From Methanoregula sp. UBA276 (GTDB lineage Archaea > Halobacteriota > Methanomicrobia > Methanomicrobiales > Methanospirillaceae), in the NCBI GenBank assembly GCA_002508495.1, contig DANA01000111.1:1-6706 (forward strand): 6,706 nucleotides of DNA. The letters are read 5' to 3'. Below, in pieces: positions 1-5,307 of this stretch. The position numbers were made by a program, and so were the translations under genes. Within the stretch, counting starts at the first letter, position 1, and every line of letters starts with the position of its first letter. Below the pieces are notes generated by a model that ran no database searches, was not told the DNA's origin, and worked only from the letters and a program-made list of their open reading frames with translations.

Positions 1-296
1 AACTGATGGCCGAGAAGAACCTCACATTCTCCGATACTGCACGCGAAGTTTTGGCCGAGAACCTCGCTATGGTGACCGATGGTTTTGTCGGATCGGACCT
101 TGAATCGCTGTGCCGGGAAGCAGGGATGCTCGCACTCCGTGAAGGTGCAACAGTCGTCTCGAAGCGTCATTTTGAGGAGGCGCAGAAGAAAGTGCACCCG
201 ACCATGAACGATAACCTCCGGCAGTACTACGATAAGATCCAGCAGCATTTCAAGGGCGGGCTGCCCAAGCAGGTTCAGCCACCGGAATACCAGTAA
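1..296 (+). CDS. CDC48/VAT-type AAA+ ATPase, C-terminal end (5' end outside window)
   Basis: Only about the last 97 codons are present; the frame is open to the left edge, so the ATG at position 6 is an internal methionine. The visible part resembles the end of the second AAA module of archaeal CDC48/VAT (p97-like) unfoldases: a TDGFVGSDLESLCREA helix-forming motif, then MLALRE, typical of the alpha-helical lid after the ATPase core, then a polar tail with a PTMNDNLRQYYDKIQQHF segment. In this family the hexamer uses ATP to unfold ubiquitin-like-tagged or damaged proteins and pass them to the proteasome. The Walker A/B, sensor and pore residues lie upstream and cannot be checked. The tail ends PPEYQ rather than in the hydrophobic-Tyr tail that helps some archaeal ATPases dock on the proteasome. 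The family call is firm; the exact paralogue is not, because archaea often carry several CDC48-like genes. Confidence 0.85.
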   Translation, partial: LMAEKNLTFSDTAREVLAENLAMVTDGFVGSDLESLCREAGMLALREGATVVSKRHFEEAQKKVHPTMNDNLRQYYDKIQQHFKGGLPKQVQPPEYQ

Positions 297-300
297 CTCC

Positions 301-328
301 TTTTTTCCCCCCAAACAACGGGGGGTTT
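301..328 (+). terminator. Probable transcription terminator after the CDC48 gene
   Basis: Four bases after the TAA stop there is a T6 tract (301-306), the usual archaeal termination signal. It is followed at once by a perfect six-pair G:C stem, C6 at 307-312 and G6 at 320-325 with a seven-base loop, and then TTT. The T-tract alone may be enough; the hairpin would protect the 3' end or add a second pause. Function is inferred from position and sequence. Confidence 0.6.
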
Positions 329-333
329 GCTGC

Positions 334-347
334 GCCAGCATGCTGGC
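334..347. repeat. Perfect 14-bp palindrome downstream of the CDC48 terminator
   Basis: GCCAGCATGCTGGC is its own reverse complement. As RNA it can form a five-pair stem with a CATG loop, directly after the C6/G6 hairpin, so the CDC48 3' region carries two stem-loops in tandem. It may be part of the termination or 3'-end structure, or a protein site in front of the next gene. Nothing in the sequence separates these options. Confidence 0.45.
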
Positions 348-384
348 CCGATGAAACGGTGTGCCCGCCTGCGAGTACAAATGA

Positions 385-400
385 CAGGATTAATGAATCC
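385..400 (+). promoter_or_regulatory. Putative promoter/operator of the RDD-TPR gene
   Basis: An inverted repeat GGATT-aatg-AATCC (387-400) lies 21-34 bases before the ATG at 421. Its centre, ATTAATGAA, is the most AT-rich stretch in this gap and sits where a TATA box would be if the message starts at or near the ATG. No Shine-Dalgarno sequence precedes the ATG, which fits a leaderless transcript. A repressor bound to the repeat would cover the TATA region. The box is a poor consensus match, so this is tentative. Confidence 0.3.
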
Positions 401-420
401 CTGCCCGTCATAGTATTTTC

Positions 421-1785
421 ATGGTACGATGTCCACGGTGCGGGTTCATCATCCCTGAAGGAGACTCCGCATGTCCCGTCTGCCACAAGGACGTCTCCCG
501 GGTGATGAACCGCCCGGTGCAGGGGAATGCCCGGAGCTACTTGCTTCATGAAGACACTGTGGAGCAGGGACGTGCTCAGCAGCACATCAGCTATGCCGGG
601 TTCTGGAGACGGGCAGCTGCCGGATTTTTCGATGTGGTCATCGGCGCATTCCTGGTTTATGGGGTGAAAACGGCCGGTGAACTATTACACACCACCCCCA
701 TTTCAGCAGCGATGCTCATTACCGGCTTAGGGTATTTTCTTGTATTTATCCCCCTAATGACGAGTTCCGGCTACCGGGCATCCCCGGGAAAGATCCTGTG
801 CGGGATTGTCATAACCGATACCAATGGCAGAACCGTATCTTTTCACCGTGCCCTTATGCGGGAACTAGGCAAATACATCTCCCTGCTGATAGCAGGAATC
901 GGCATGTTCCTGATTGGCTTTACGGAAAAGAAGCAGGGACTGCACGATTTTCTCGCGCTCACGGTTGTCACTCCGCGGTCGGAAGCGCACCTTCTCATGA
1001 ACCTCTCCCCTGCCAACACGATAACCGCAGAACGCACGCTGTTGTTCGGAAAGTGCATCATCGGCGGGGCACTCCTCTTTTCCCTGCTGATCCTGGGTTA
1101 TTTCAGCTTCGTCCTCCATGAACCCGTCACCCCCAAGGGGATCGCAACCCAGAGCCTCGTACTGGCTGCGGACGCCGTTGCGGATACCTACTACCCTGCC
1201 TACGCGCTTTCCCTGTATGATACCGCGCTGGACATGGCACCGGAAAATTCCGCGATTCTCACACGAAAGGTGAACGTGCTCCGGAAAGAGGGGCGGGTGG
1301 ATGAGGCAAAGGACTGTCTCGTTCTGGCGATGGAGGCAAATCCTGGTGATGCCGTTCTTGTTGTCACGGCCGGAGATCTCATGTATAATGATGCCCAGTA
1401 CCAGTCCGCCATCCGCTATTACGAAAAGGCGCTGGGACTGAACCGGGAAGATGCAGATGTATGGATCCGGAAAGGGGATGCGTATCTTGCAATCTCTCTT
1501 GTAGAGATGCAGGGAATGCGGGAACAGTACAAGTCCCTCACCGCACGATCCACCGGCTCCGTGTCCGCTTCCGATCCATCCACGCTGGATGCATTCCGGT
1601 CAACGGAATCGTACCGGGAAGCAATAACGGCGTACAATGAAGCAATACGGATCGATCCCCTTACCAGTGTTGAGATCTCCGGGAGGATCCTGGCATCGAC
1701 GCAGGTACTGGTCGGAACGTACCAGGGGATCCTCGATGATATCGGGATCGAAAATTCCACCTCCGTTGCGAATCCGAAAAACTGA
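421..1785 (+). CDS. Zinc-ribbon / RDD-domain / TPR membrane protein, function unknown
   Basis: The protein has 454 residues. Residues 4-21 hold a CPRC...CPVC pair (Cys4, 7, 18, 21), a four-cysteine zinc ribbon. Residues about 57-185 form an RDD domain: the opening GFWRRAAAGFFD (60-71), two hydrophobic segments near 72-110, an SPGKILCGIVITD motif (121-133) that starts the conserved second half, another helix near 150-167, and KKQGLHDF (170-177). A further helix lies at about 211-232. The C-terminal 220 residues are helical with TPR-like repeats, best seen at 261-274 (ALSLYDTALDMAPE), 327-343 and 396-413. RDD proteins are polytopic membrane proteins, mostly of unknown function; some are linked to ion transport. 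The TPR part suggests a protein-docking platform. An in-frame TGA at 394 makes the ATG at 421 the first possible ATG start; no Shine-Dalgarno is seen. The last base is 27 bases from the convergent permease gene. Confidence 0.85.
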   Translation: MVRCPRCGFIIPEGDSACPVCHKDVSRVMNRPVQGNARSYLLHEDTVEQGRAQQHISYAGFWRRAAAGFFDVVIGAFLVYGVKTAGELLHTTPISAAMLITGLGYFLVFIPLMTSSGYRASPGKILCGIVITDTNGRTVSFHRALMRELGKYISLLIAGIGMFLIGFTEKKQGLHDFLALTVVTPRSEAHLLMNLSPANTITAERTLLFGKCIIGGALLFSLLILGYFSFVLHEPVTPKGIATQSLVLAADAVADTYYPAYALSLYDTALDMAPENSAILTRKVNVLRKEGRVDEAKDCLVLAMEANPGDAVLVVTAGDLMYNDAQYQSAIRYYEKALGLNREDADVWIRKGDAYLAISLVEMQGMREQYKSLTARSTGSVSASDPSTLDAFRSTESYREAITAYNEAIRIDPLTSVEISGRILASTQVLVGTYQGILDDIGIENSTSVANPKN

Positions 1786-1812
1786 TGGGGCCCCTGCCGC
1801 CTGCCCGGCACC

Positions 1813-2619
1813 TCATCCGCCTACGAGCATAGCCACGCCAATAATGACCAGCAGCCCCGCAAAGAGGATCTTCAGGGTCCGGTCTGAGCAGGCATGAGCG
1901 AACCTCACACCCAAGCGGGCGAACGGGATGGTGGTGATGGCGAGAACTGCAAATGCCAGCAAGTCCACGTACCCGATCGAGTACAGGGGCAGCCCGGCAA
2001 CCCCTATCCCGTTGATGACATACGCTACCATGGCACCTCCCGAGGAAAATATGAGGCAGGCGGACGATGTCCCGACTGCACGGTGGATGGGGTAGCCGAG
2101 AATGAGAACAAGGATGGGCACGAGCAGGGCCCCTCCCCCAAGCCCGGTCAACCCGGAAAGGGTGCCGATGACAAACCCGATAAGGATATACTGATCCCGT
2201 GTTCCGGCAGGTTCGCGCACTTCGCTGCCCTGGATCTGCCAGATCATCCGGACGGCTATGATGAGGATAAAGATGGCAAAGAACACGCGGAGCACGATGC
2301 CCGGCACGTGAGTTGCAAACGTTCCTCCGAGGATCCCGCCAAAGACTGCGGCGCATCCCATCGGCACGGCTGCCTTCCAGTCCACCACGCCGTGGCGGTG
2401 GTGGGCGAGTGCCCCGCTCACCATGGTCGGAATGATAACGGCAAGCGACGTCCCGAACGCAAGCCGGGTGGCAAGGGTGCTGTCCATCCCTCCTGCGGTA
2501 TAGAGCCAGAACTGAACCGGGGTCATCAGGGATCCCCCGCCAACACCAAATGCTCCTGATTCGATGCCGGCCACGATGCCGGTTATGAAGAGGATGCATG
2601 ACTGCAGGATAAGGTCCAT
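1813..2619 (-). CDS. TauE/SafE-family anion (sulfite/organosulfonate) permease
   Basis: The protein has 268 residues from the ATG at 2619, normal for the family. It shows the two-fold repeat of TauE/SafE permeases: a glycine-rich GAFGVGGGSLMTP motif at about 22-34 is echoed by GLTGLGGGALLVP at 156-168, and GTSLAVIIPT (56-65) by GTSSACLIF (183-191). About eight hydrophobic helices can be drawn, with a charged loop near 129-142 between the halves. Members export or take up sulfite, sulfoacetate, taurine-derived anions or related compounds; the substrate cannot be read here. A GTG at 2631 would add four residues, but the ATG has a GGAG six bases upstream while the GTG has no such site, so I prefer the ATG. 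The gene converges on the RDD gene and is divergent from the cysteine hydrolase gene. No sulfur-metabolism gene is adjacent. Confidence 0.88.
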   Translation of the reverse strand: MDLILQSCILFITGIVAGIESGAFGVGGGSLMTPVQFWLYTAGGMDSTLATRLAFGTSLAVIIPTMVSGALAHHRHGVVDWKAAVPMGCAAVFGGILGGTFATHVPGIVLRVFFAIFILIIAVRMIWQIQGSEVREPAGTRDQYILIGFVIGTLSGLTGLGGGALLVPILVLILGYPIHRAVGTSSACLIFSSGGAMVAYVINGIGVAGLPLYSIGYVDLLAFAVLAITTIPFARLGVRFAHACSDRTLKILFAGLLVIIGVAMLVGG

Positions 2620-2685
2620 GGAGTGCTCCACGCGATGTGCTGCAGGATTATTAGGTACCGGACATCAATAGTCTAACGGGGAATC
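2620..2685. promoter_or_regulatory. Divergent promoter region between permease and cysteine hydrolase genes
   Basis: These 66 bases must hold the start signals of both divergent genes. The only AT-rich block is ggattattag (2645-2654), about 35 bases before the hydrolase start and about 30 before the permease ATG, so one box could serve both directions. For the hydrolase, a GGGGA at 2678-2682 can act as Shine-Dalgarno. For the permease, GGAG (2626-2629 on the complement) is six bases from its ATG. The shared region makes co-regulation possible but does not show it. Confidence 0.4.
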
Positions 2686-3255
2686 ATGATGGCAAGACCA
2701 GCTCTTCTGATCATCGATATGCAGAATGATTTTGTGCTCGAGGGAAAACCACTGAAAGTTGCCGGCGCGCCGGCAGTAATTCCCAGGATACAGGCAGTAC
2801 TTGCAGAATTTCGGAAGCGATCCCTGCCGGTCGTCCATGTCCTCCGCGTGCACCGGGCTGACGGTTCTGATGTCGAGATCATCCGGCAGGAGCGGTTCCG
2901 TACCATGCCGTTTGCCGTTGCCGGCACGCATGGCGCTGCAGTTATCGATGCGCTGGCGCCCCGGTTCGGAGAATACATCCTTACCAAGACCCGGATGAGT
3001 GCCTTTATCGGTACGGAACTCGACCTGATCCTCCGCACCCTCGGCGTTACGACCCTTGTTGTCTGTGGTATCCAGACCCCGAACTGCATCCGCACCACGG
3101 TCTTTGATGCGATCGCGTACAACTACCCGGTTGTTCTGGTTGATGACGCAACCGGGGCTGCAACAGAAGAGGTGCACCGGTCCAATGTCCGGGACATGGC
3201 AAATATCGGCGTGAGAATTGTGAATGCTGCCGATATCCCCGGGCTGATGGAATAA
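2686..3255 (+). CDS. Isochorismatase-like cysteine hydrolase, substrate unknown
   Basis: The protein has 189 residues and covers the whole isochorismatase-like fold. It opens with ALLIIDMQNDF, which supplies the catalytic Asp11. The catalytic Lys is probably Lys101 in ILTKTRMSAFIGT, and the nucleophile is Cys134 in VCGIQTPNCIRTTVFDA; the residues before it match the usual cis-peptide turn. So the Asp-Lys-Cys triad is intact and the enzyme should be active. Relatives cleave C-N or C-O bonds in small molecules: isochorismate, nicotinamide, N-carbamoylsarcosine, biuret or ureidoacrylate. I do not see a clear nicotinamidase metal site, and the RVHRADGSDVE stretch (54-64) is more like carbamoyl-amide hydrolases, but this is a loose impression. 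Two ATGs lie in tandem (2686, 2689); GGGGA at 2678-2682 is three or six bases away, so the second is equally likely. The protein is expected to be cytoplasmic. Confidence 0.88.
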   Translation: MMARPALLIIDMQNDFVLEGKPLKVAGAPAVIPRIQAVLAEFRKRSLPVVHVLRVHRADGSDVEIIRQERFRTMPFAVAGTHGAAVIDALAPRFGEYILTKTRMSAFIGTELDLILRTLGVTTLVVCGIQTPNCIRTTVFDAIAYNYPVVLVDDATGAATEEVHRSNVRDMANIGVRIVNAADIPGLME

Positions 3256-3287
3256 AAAATCAGGGTCTCCGGATATAGTCCCGGAGG
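3254..3287 (-). terminator. Hairpin plus T-tract terminator of the minus-strand pair
   Basis: Read on the minus strand, a six-pair stem (CTCCGG / CCGGAG, complement of 3281-3286 and 3267-3272, loop of eight) covers the last codons of the small membrane protein. The stop TGA and T6 (3254-3259) follow about seven bases later. This resembles an intrinsic terminator built into the end of the reading frame. Only four bases separate the two convergent stop codons, so the two transcripts probably overlap at their 3' ends. Confidence 0.5.
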
Positions 3288-3565
3288 AGCCAGATTCCCA
3301 CGACAATAATGATGATATAGTATACTGCCGAGACGACCGGCACGAACTGGTCGGAGATCCAGGTGCGGATAAGCTCCTGGATGACAAAATAGAGCTGGAA
3401 TGCCGCAATCAGGATGAACAGCCCGATGATCATGTACACAACATTCATCCAGTCGCTGCCCGGGGCTTTCTTCTGAGGATTGATATCGCGGGTCATGGGG
3501 GACTCCTTCAGGGGGATATTACGTGAACTATCCGGTTCTTTTGGGGAATTTTCATCATCCGTCAT
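3260..3565 (-). CDS. Small two-helix membrane protein, coupled to the exported protein gene
   Basis: Not recognised as a named family. From the ATG at 3565 it has 101 residues: a polar N-terminus (1-39) rich in Asp, Glu, Pro and Lys, a first membrane helix at about 40-63 (MNVVYMIIGLFILIAAF), a short loop with ELIRTWISDQF, a second helix at about 75-94, and a basic end LRDYIRRP. The ATG overlaps the TGA of the upstream gene as ATGA, and AGGAG lies nine bases before it, so translation is probably coupled. Two other starts exist. The ATG at 3574 sits directly against the same AGGAG and is unlikely. The ATG at 3496 has GAAGGAG six bases upstream and would give a 78-residue protein without most of the polar tail. 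The arrangement suggests the product works with the exported protein encoded before it. Its role is unknown. Confidence 0.7.
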   Translation of the reverse strand: MTDDENSPKEPDSSRNIPLKESPMTRDINPQKKAPGSDWMNVVYMIIGLFILIAAFQLYFVIQELIRTWISDQFVPVVSAVYYIIIIVVGIWLLRDYIRRP

Positions 3566-4518
3566 GTGTGCCATCTCCTGAAAACGGCGAATCCGGCAAG
3601 CGACCCGAATGCGACAATCACGAGCGGTGCCGAGAAGCCGGGCGCCTGGGACGGGACAGGCGGATTCGCCATCATAGCGGACCCGGTGGCAGGAACGAAC
3701 TTTGAAGTCTCGATCTCTTTTGTTACAAACTGGGTCTCCTTGTTCACCACGGTTCCGGGCCGAAGCCGGACATTCCCTTCGCCACGCTTGACAATCGTGT
3801 CGTTCTTCCAGACCAGAACTTCGACAACATAGTTGTACTGGTCGGGAACAGAAAGGACAACGGTCGAGACCCGTGTTGCATCCGGCAGGATCTGTTCAAC
3901 CGAAACCCGCTGTTTGTCAGCGAGCAGCCGTGCATCCTCCTCTTTTGCCTTGACCTCGATCTCGAACGCCTCACTGGGGAGAGCCCCGTTGTTAGTGAAG
4001 TAGATACCGGTCCGGATCTCTACCCGGTCACCAGCTACTTTCTGGACAAGGAAATCAATGTCCGACAGGGAGATAGCGGTCTTTTGGCTGTCCGGAGTAA
4101 GCCGTTCCAGGTTGTAGACCGTGATCTCCCCCTGCCCTTTCCGTTTTCCGTTTTCAAAGGCCGTGCTGACAAGCTTGTAGGAGCCTTTCCTCGGGAGAAC
4201 GATAGTCTGGGAGACCGAACCCGATCCCCTTATGCCAAGGAACCCTGCATCGTCAGTCACGTCTGCTACAACAAGACCGCTGCTGGTATCGTAGGCCTTG
4301 AGCTGCACGCTGGTGATTCCTGAAGAGACCCCGTGGTAATTCTGGAGATCCGTGGTCACGTTCAGGGTAACGTCTCCTCCCGTCACTTTCTCTGCCCCTA
4401 CCGTAATACCAGTCACAGAAACAGAGCTGTCCTTGAGACAGCCGGCACCTGCAGCAAGCAGGGCAAGAACGATAAGAATGAGGGCCGGCCGCAAAGCCGA
4501 TGAAGTCCGAGAGTTCAT
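3562..4518 (-). CDS. Exported surface protein with lipobox-like signal and PGF-CTERM-like tail
   Basis: The protein has 318 residues. A signal peptide is clear: basic start with Arg4 and Arg10, hydrophobic core 11-23, then LLAAGAGC with Cys27, a lipobox-like site although Gly24 at -3 is not the usual Leu/Val/Ile. Residues about 30-260 are beta-rich and soluble, possibly two Ig-like domains (about 33-137 and 148-255), with two N-glycosylation sequons (Asn53, Asn239). The end matches the PGF-CTERM plan of archaeosortase substrates: a Pro-rich linker (PPVPSQ), PGF at 293-295, a hydrophobic helix at about 296-313 and RRWHT. PGF-CTERM proteins are cut and lipid-anchored by archaeosortase A, so the protein should sit on the outer face of the membrane. 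It probably forms one transcript with the small membrane protein downstream. The start is the first Met before the signal peptide. Biological role unknown. Confidence 0.8.
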   Translation of the reverse strand: MNSRTSSALRPALILIVLALLAAGAGCLKDSSVSVTGITVGAEKVTGGDVTLNVTTDLQNYHGVSSGITSVQLKAYDTSSGLVVADVTDDAGFLGIRGSGSVSQTIVLPRKGSYKLVSTAFENGKRKGQGEITVYNLERLTPDSQKTAISLSDIDFLVQKVAGDRVEIRTGIYFTNNGALPSEAFEIEVKAKEEDARLLADKQRVSVEQILPDATRVSTVVLSVPDQYNYVVEVLVWKNDTIVKRGEGNVRLRPGTVVNKETQFVTKEIETSKFVPATGSAMMANPPVPSQAPGFSAPLVIVAFGSLAGFAVFRRWHT

Positions 4519-4559
4519 GAAGATCCGTCCCTAATTGTATGTTACTTTTTTTATTATTG

Positions 4560-4567
4560 TATAAATA
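4560..4567. promoter_or_regulatory. TATA box TATAAATA, usable in both directions
   Basis: TATAAATA is a strong match to the archaeal TATA element and is the best one in the window. On the minus strand it reads TATTTATA, 42 bases before the ATG of the exported protein gene, giving a predicted start near 4535 and a leader of roughly 15-20 bases. On the plus strand it would start a transcript near 4590, where no protein gene follows; see the stem-loop at 4632-4676. Confidence 0.55.
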
Positions 4568-4631
4568 ACAGTACTGTTTGAAATCATTGTCCGTTATTGC
4601 TGGTCCCGCCCCCACGTTCATTGACAAAGGA

Positions 4632-4676
4632 GCCGGTTTTACGTCTTTACTTGGTTGGGTTTGACGGCAAACCGGC
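4632..4676. repeat. Long stem-loop in the gap (possible structured RNA)
   Basis: GCCGGTTT (4632-4639) pairs perfectly with AAACCGGC (4669-4676). Inside it CGTC (4642-4645) pairs with GACG (4663-4666), leaving a symmetric two-by-two internal loop and a 17-base terminal loop. Twelve pairs in register with a matched internal loop are more than chance nearby repeats usually give. It lies about 40 bases after the start expected from the plus-strand TATA box and is followed by T-tracts at 4715 and 4733. No known RNA family is recognised. Confidence 0.4.
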
Positions 4677-4784
4677 ATTACGATCCCGTCGCTAAAACTG
4701 CAGGGCAGATCCCGTTTTTCAATCAATCAGGATTTTTTACGAGAAAGCCGATCGTGGTTTTCAATGCACGGTCAATGTCCGATT

Positions 4785-4808
4785 CCCGGATTTGATTTGC
4801 GATCCGGG
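4785..4808. repeat. Stem-loop CCCGGAT / ATCCGGG
   Basis: Seven perfect pairs (4785-4791 with 4802-4808) enclose a ten-base loop. Its right arm overlaps the first GATCCGG copy of the 16-bp series. There is no T-tract directly after it on either strand, so it is not a standard terminator; a protein-binding inverted repeat is as likely. Confidence 0.45.
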
Positions 4809-4840
4809 TTTAACTTGATCCGGATCAATCATGATCCGAT
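4801..4840. repeat. Three GATCCGR direct repeats at 16-bp spacing with a 14-bp palindrome
   Basis: GATCCGG starts at 4801, GATCCGG at 4817 and GATCCGA at 4833, exactly 16 bases apart. The middle copy is part of TTGATCCGGATCAA (4815-4828), a perfect 14-bp palindrome, followed by the palindrome ATCATGAT (4828-4835). Regular spacing plus dyad symmetry looks like a cooperative DNA-binding site, though it lies over 280 bases upstream of the exported protein start. Alternatively it marks the 3' end of the minus-strand disordered protein transcript. Confidence 0.45.
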
Positions 4841-4947
4841 TCTCGTTGAAAACTGGTCCCGATCGTAAACGAAAAATCGTGCAGTACCGGGGCTGGTTAT
4901 GCAATGGTGATACCAATCAGAAAAGAGAAGATGCCGGCCATGCCGGT

Positions 4948-5307
4948 TCATTCGCAGTACGGGTCGTTTTCCCACTCTTCGATGATCTTTTTTGGCGGCC
5001 TGCCGCCCCGGTGGTGATAATTCCGGGACGGTGCCTGGCGGGATGGCTCCTCCTCTCCCTCTTCGGTATCTGCATCGGGTTCGCTCCGCTGCGGTCGTGC
5101 CTGAACCTGGGGCTTCTGGGCTGGCTGCTGCTCGCGCCGGGGGCGGTCCCGCCGGCTCCCGTGGTGCCGGGGACGGTCACGGCGATCGGTGCGGCGTTGT
5201 TCCTGGCCCTGCCGGGACTGCGGGCCCTTCTCCCCTTCTGCGGTCTGCGGGGATTTTGCGGCTGGCTGACTCCCCGGTTCCGCCGGCTGCTGCTTCTCTT
5301 CTGCCAT
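4948..5307 (-). CDS. Small disordered Arg/Pro/Gln/Glu-rich protein, function unknown
   Basis: No family recognised. The 119 residues are hydrophilic throughout, with no signal peptide or membrane helix. Residues 1-35 are Gln/Glu/Pro/Ala-rich; 38-59 are strongly basic and contain RRDRPR twice (42-47, 52-57); 76-88 are acidic (EPDADTEEGEEE); the end is the only ordered-looking part, RGGRPPKK (100-107) then IIEEWENDPYCE. RGGRPPKK is loosely like an AT-hook (RGRP core) and the Arg-rich stretch suggests contact with RNA or DNA; both are inference. The frame is open further upstream to 5442, but that extension has unlike composition and no start signal; the ATG at 5307 is preceded by an AT-rich aacttattt box about 38 bases away. 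The opposite-strand frame through the same bases encodes only a Leu/Gly/Ala-rich, non-protein-like sequence, so the minus strand is preferred. Confidence 0.62.
   Translation of the reverse strand: MAEEKQQPAEPGSQPAAKSPQTAEGEKGPQSRQGQEQRRTDRRDRPRHHGSRRDRPRREQQPAQKPQVQARPQRSEPDADTEEGEEEPSRQAPSRNYHHRGGRPPKKIIEEWENDPYCE

Larger units (their letters stand above)
4519..4947. other. 429-base gap without a convincing gene, rich in repeats and palindromes
   Basis: This gap lies upstream of the exported protein gene and downstream of the disordered protein gene. Frames crossing it have no plausible start site or protein-like composition. It holds a symmetric TATA box (4560-4567), a stem-loop (4632-4676), two GATCCCGT copies (4682-4689, 4708-4715), T5 and T6 tracts (4715-4719, 4733-4738), a second stem-loop (4785-4808), a 14-bp palindrome (4815-4828) and three GATCCGR copies 16 bp apart (4801, 4817, 4833). 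It is more AT-rich than the flanking genes. Either a regulatory region or an unrecognised RNA gene would fit. Confidence 0.6.

Noticed and set aside
165..175. Bases 165-175 themselves hold nothing special; the item is Ala for Ser in the TAGTTGKPKG loop at residues 165-175 of the acyl-CoA synthetase (bases 5952-5984), considered as a defect
   Set aside because: The family signature allows Ala at this position and all other motif residues are present, so it is not a sign of inactivation.
1661..2599. Long minus-strand frame of about 312 codons covering the permease gene
   Set aside because: It runs in another frame through the same bases as the TauE/SafE permease, is Arg/His/Pro/Cys-rich and has no family match; it stays open because of the high GC content. 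The plus-strand frame at 1894-2559 is rejected for the same reason.
2629..2631. GTG start four codons upstream for the permease
   Set aside because: The ATG at 2619 has a well-placed GGAG; the GTG has none. The difference does not affect function.
2686..3255. Assignment of the hydrolase as a nicotinamidase
   Set aside because: The catalytic triad fits, but I cannot identify the zinc-binding Asp/His set of nicotinamidases, so only the superfamily call is kept.
4253..4726. Minus-strand frame of 157 codons across the gap and the exported protein start
   Set aside because: It overlaps the signal peptide region of the exported protein in another frame, is Arg/Ser/Cys-rich and has no start signal.
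4801..4840. CRISPR-like short repeat array
   Set aside because: The repeat unit is only seven bases and the period 16; there is no spacer structure or cas gene.
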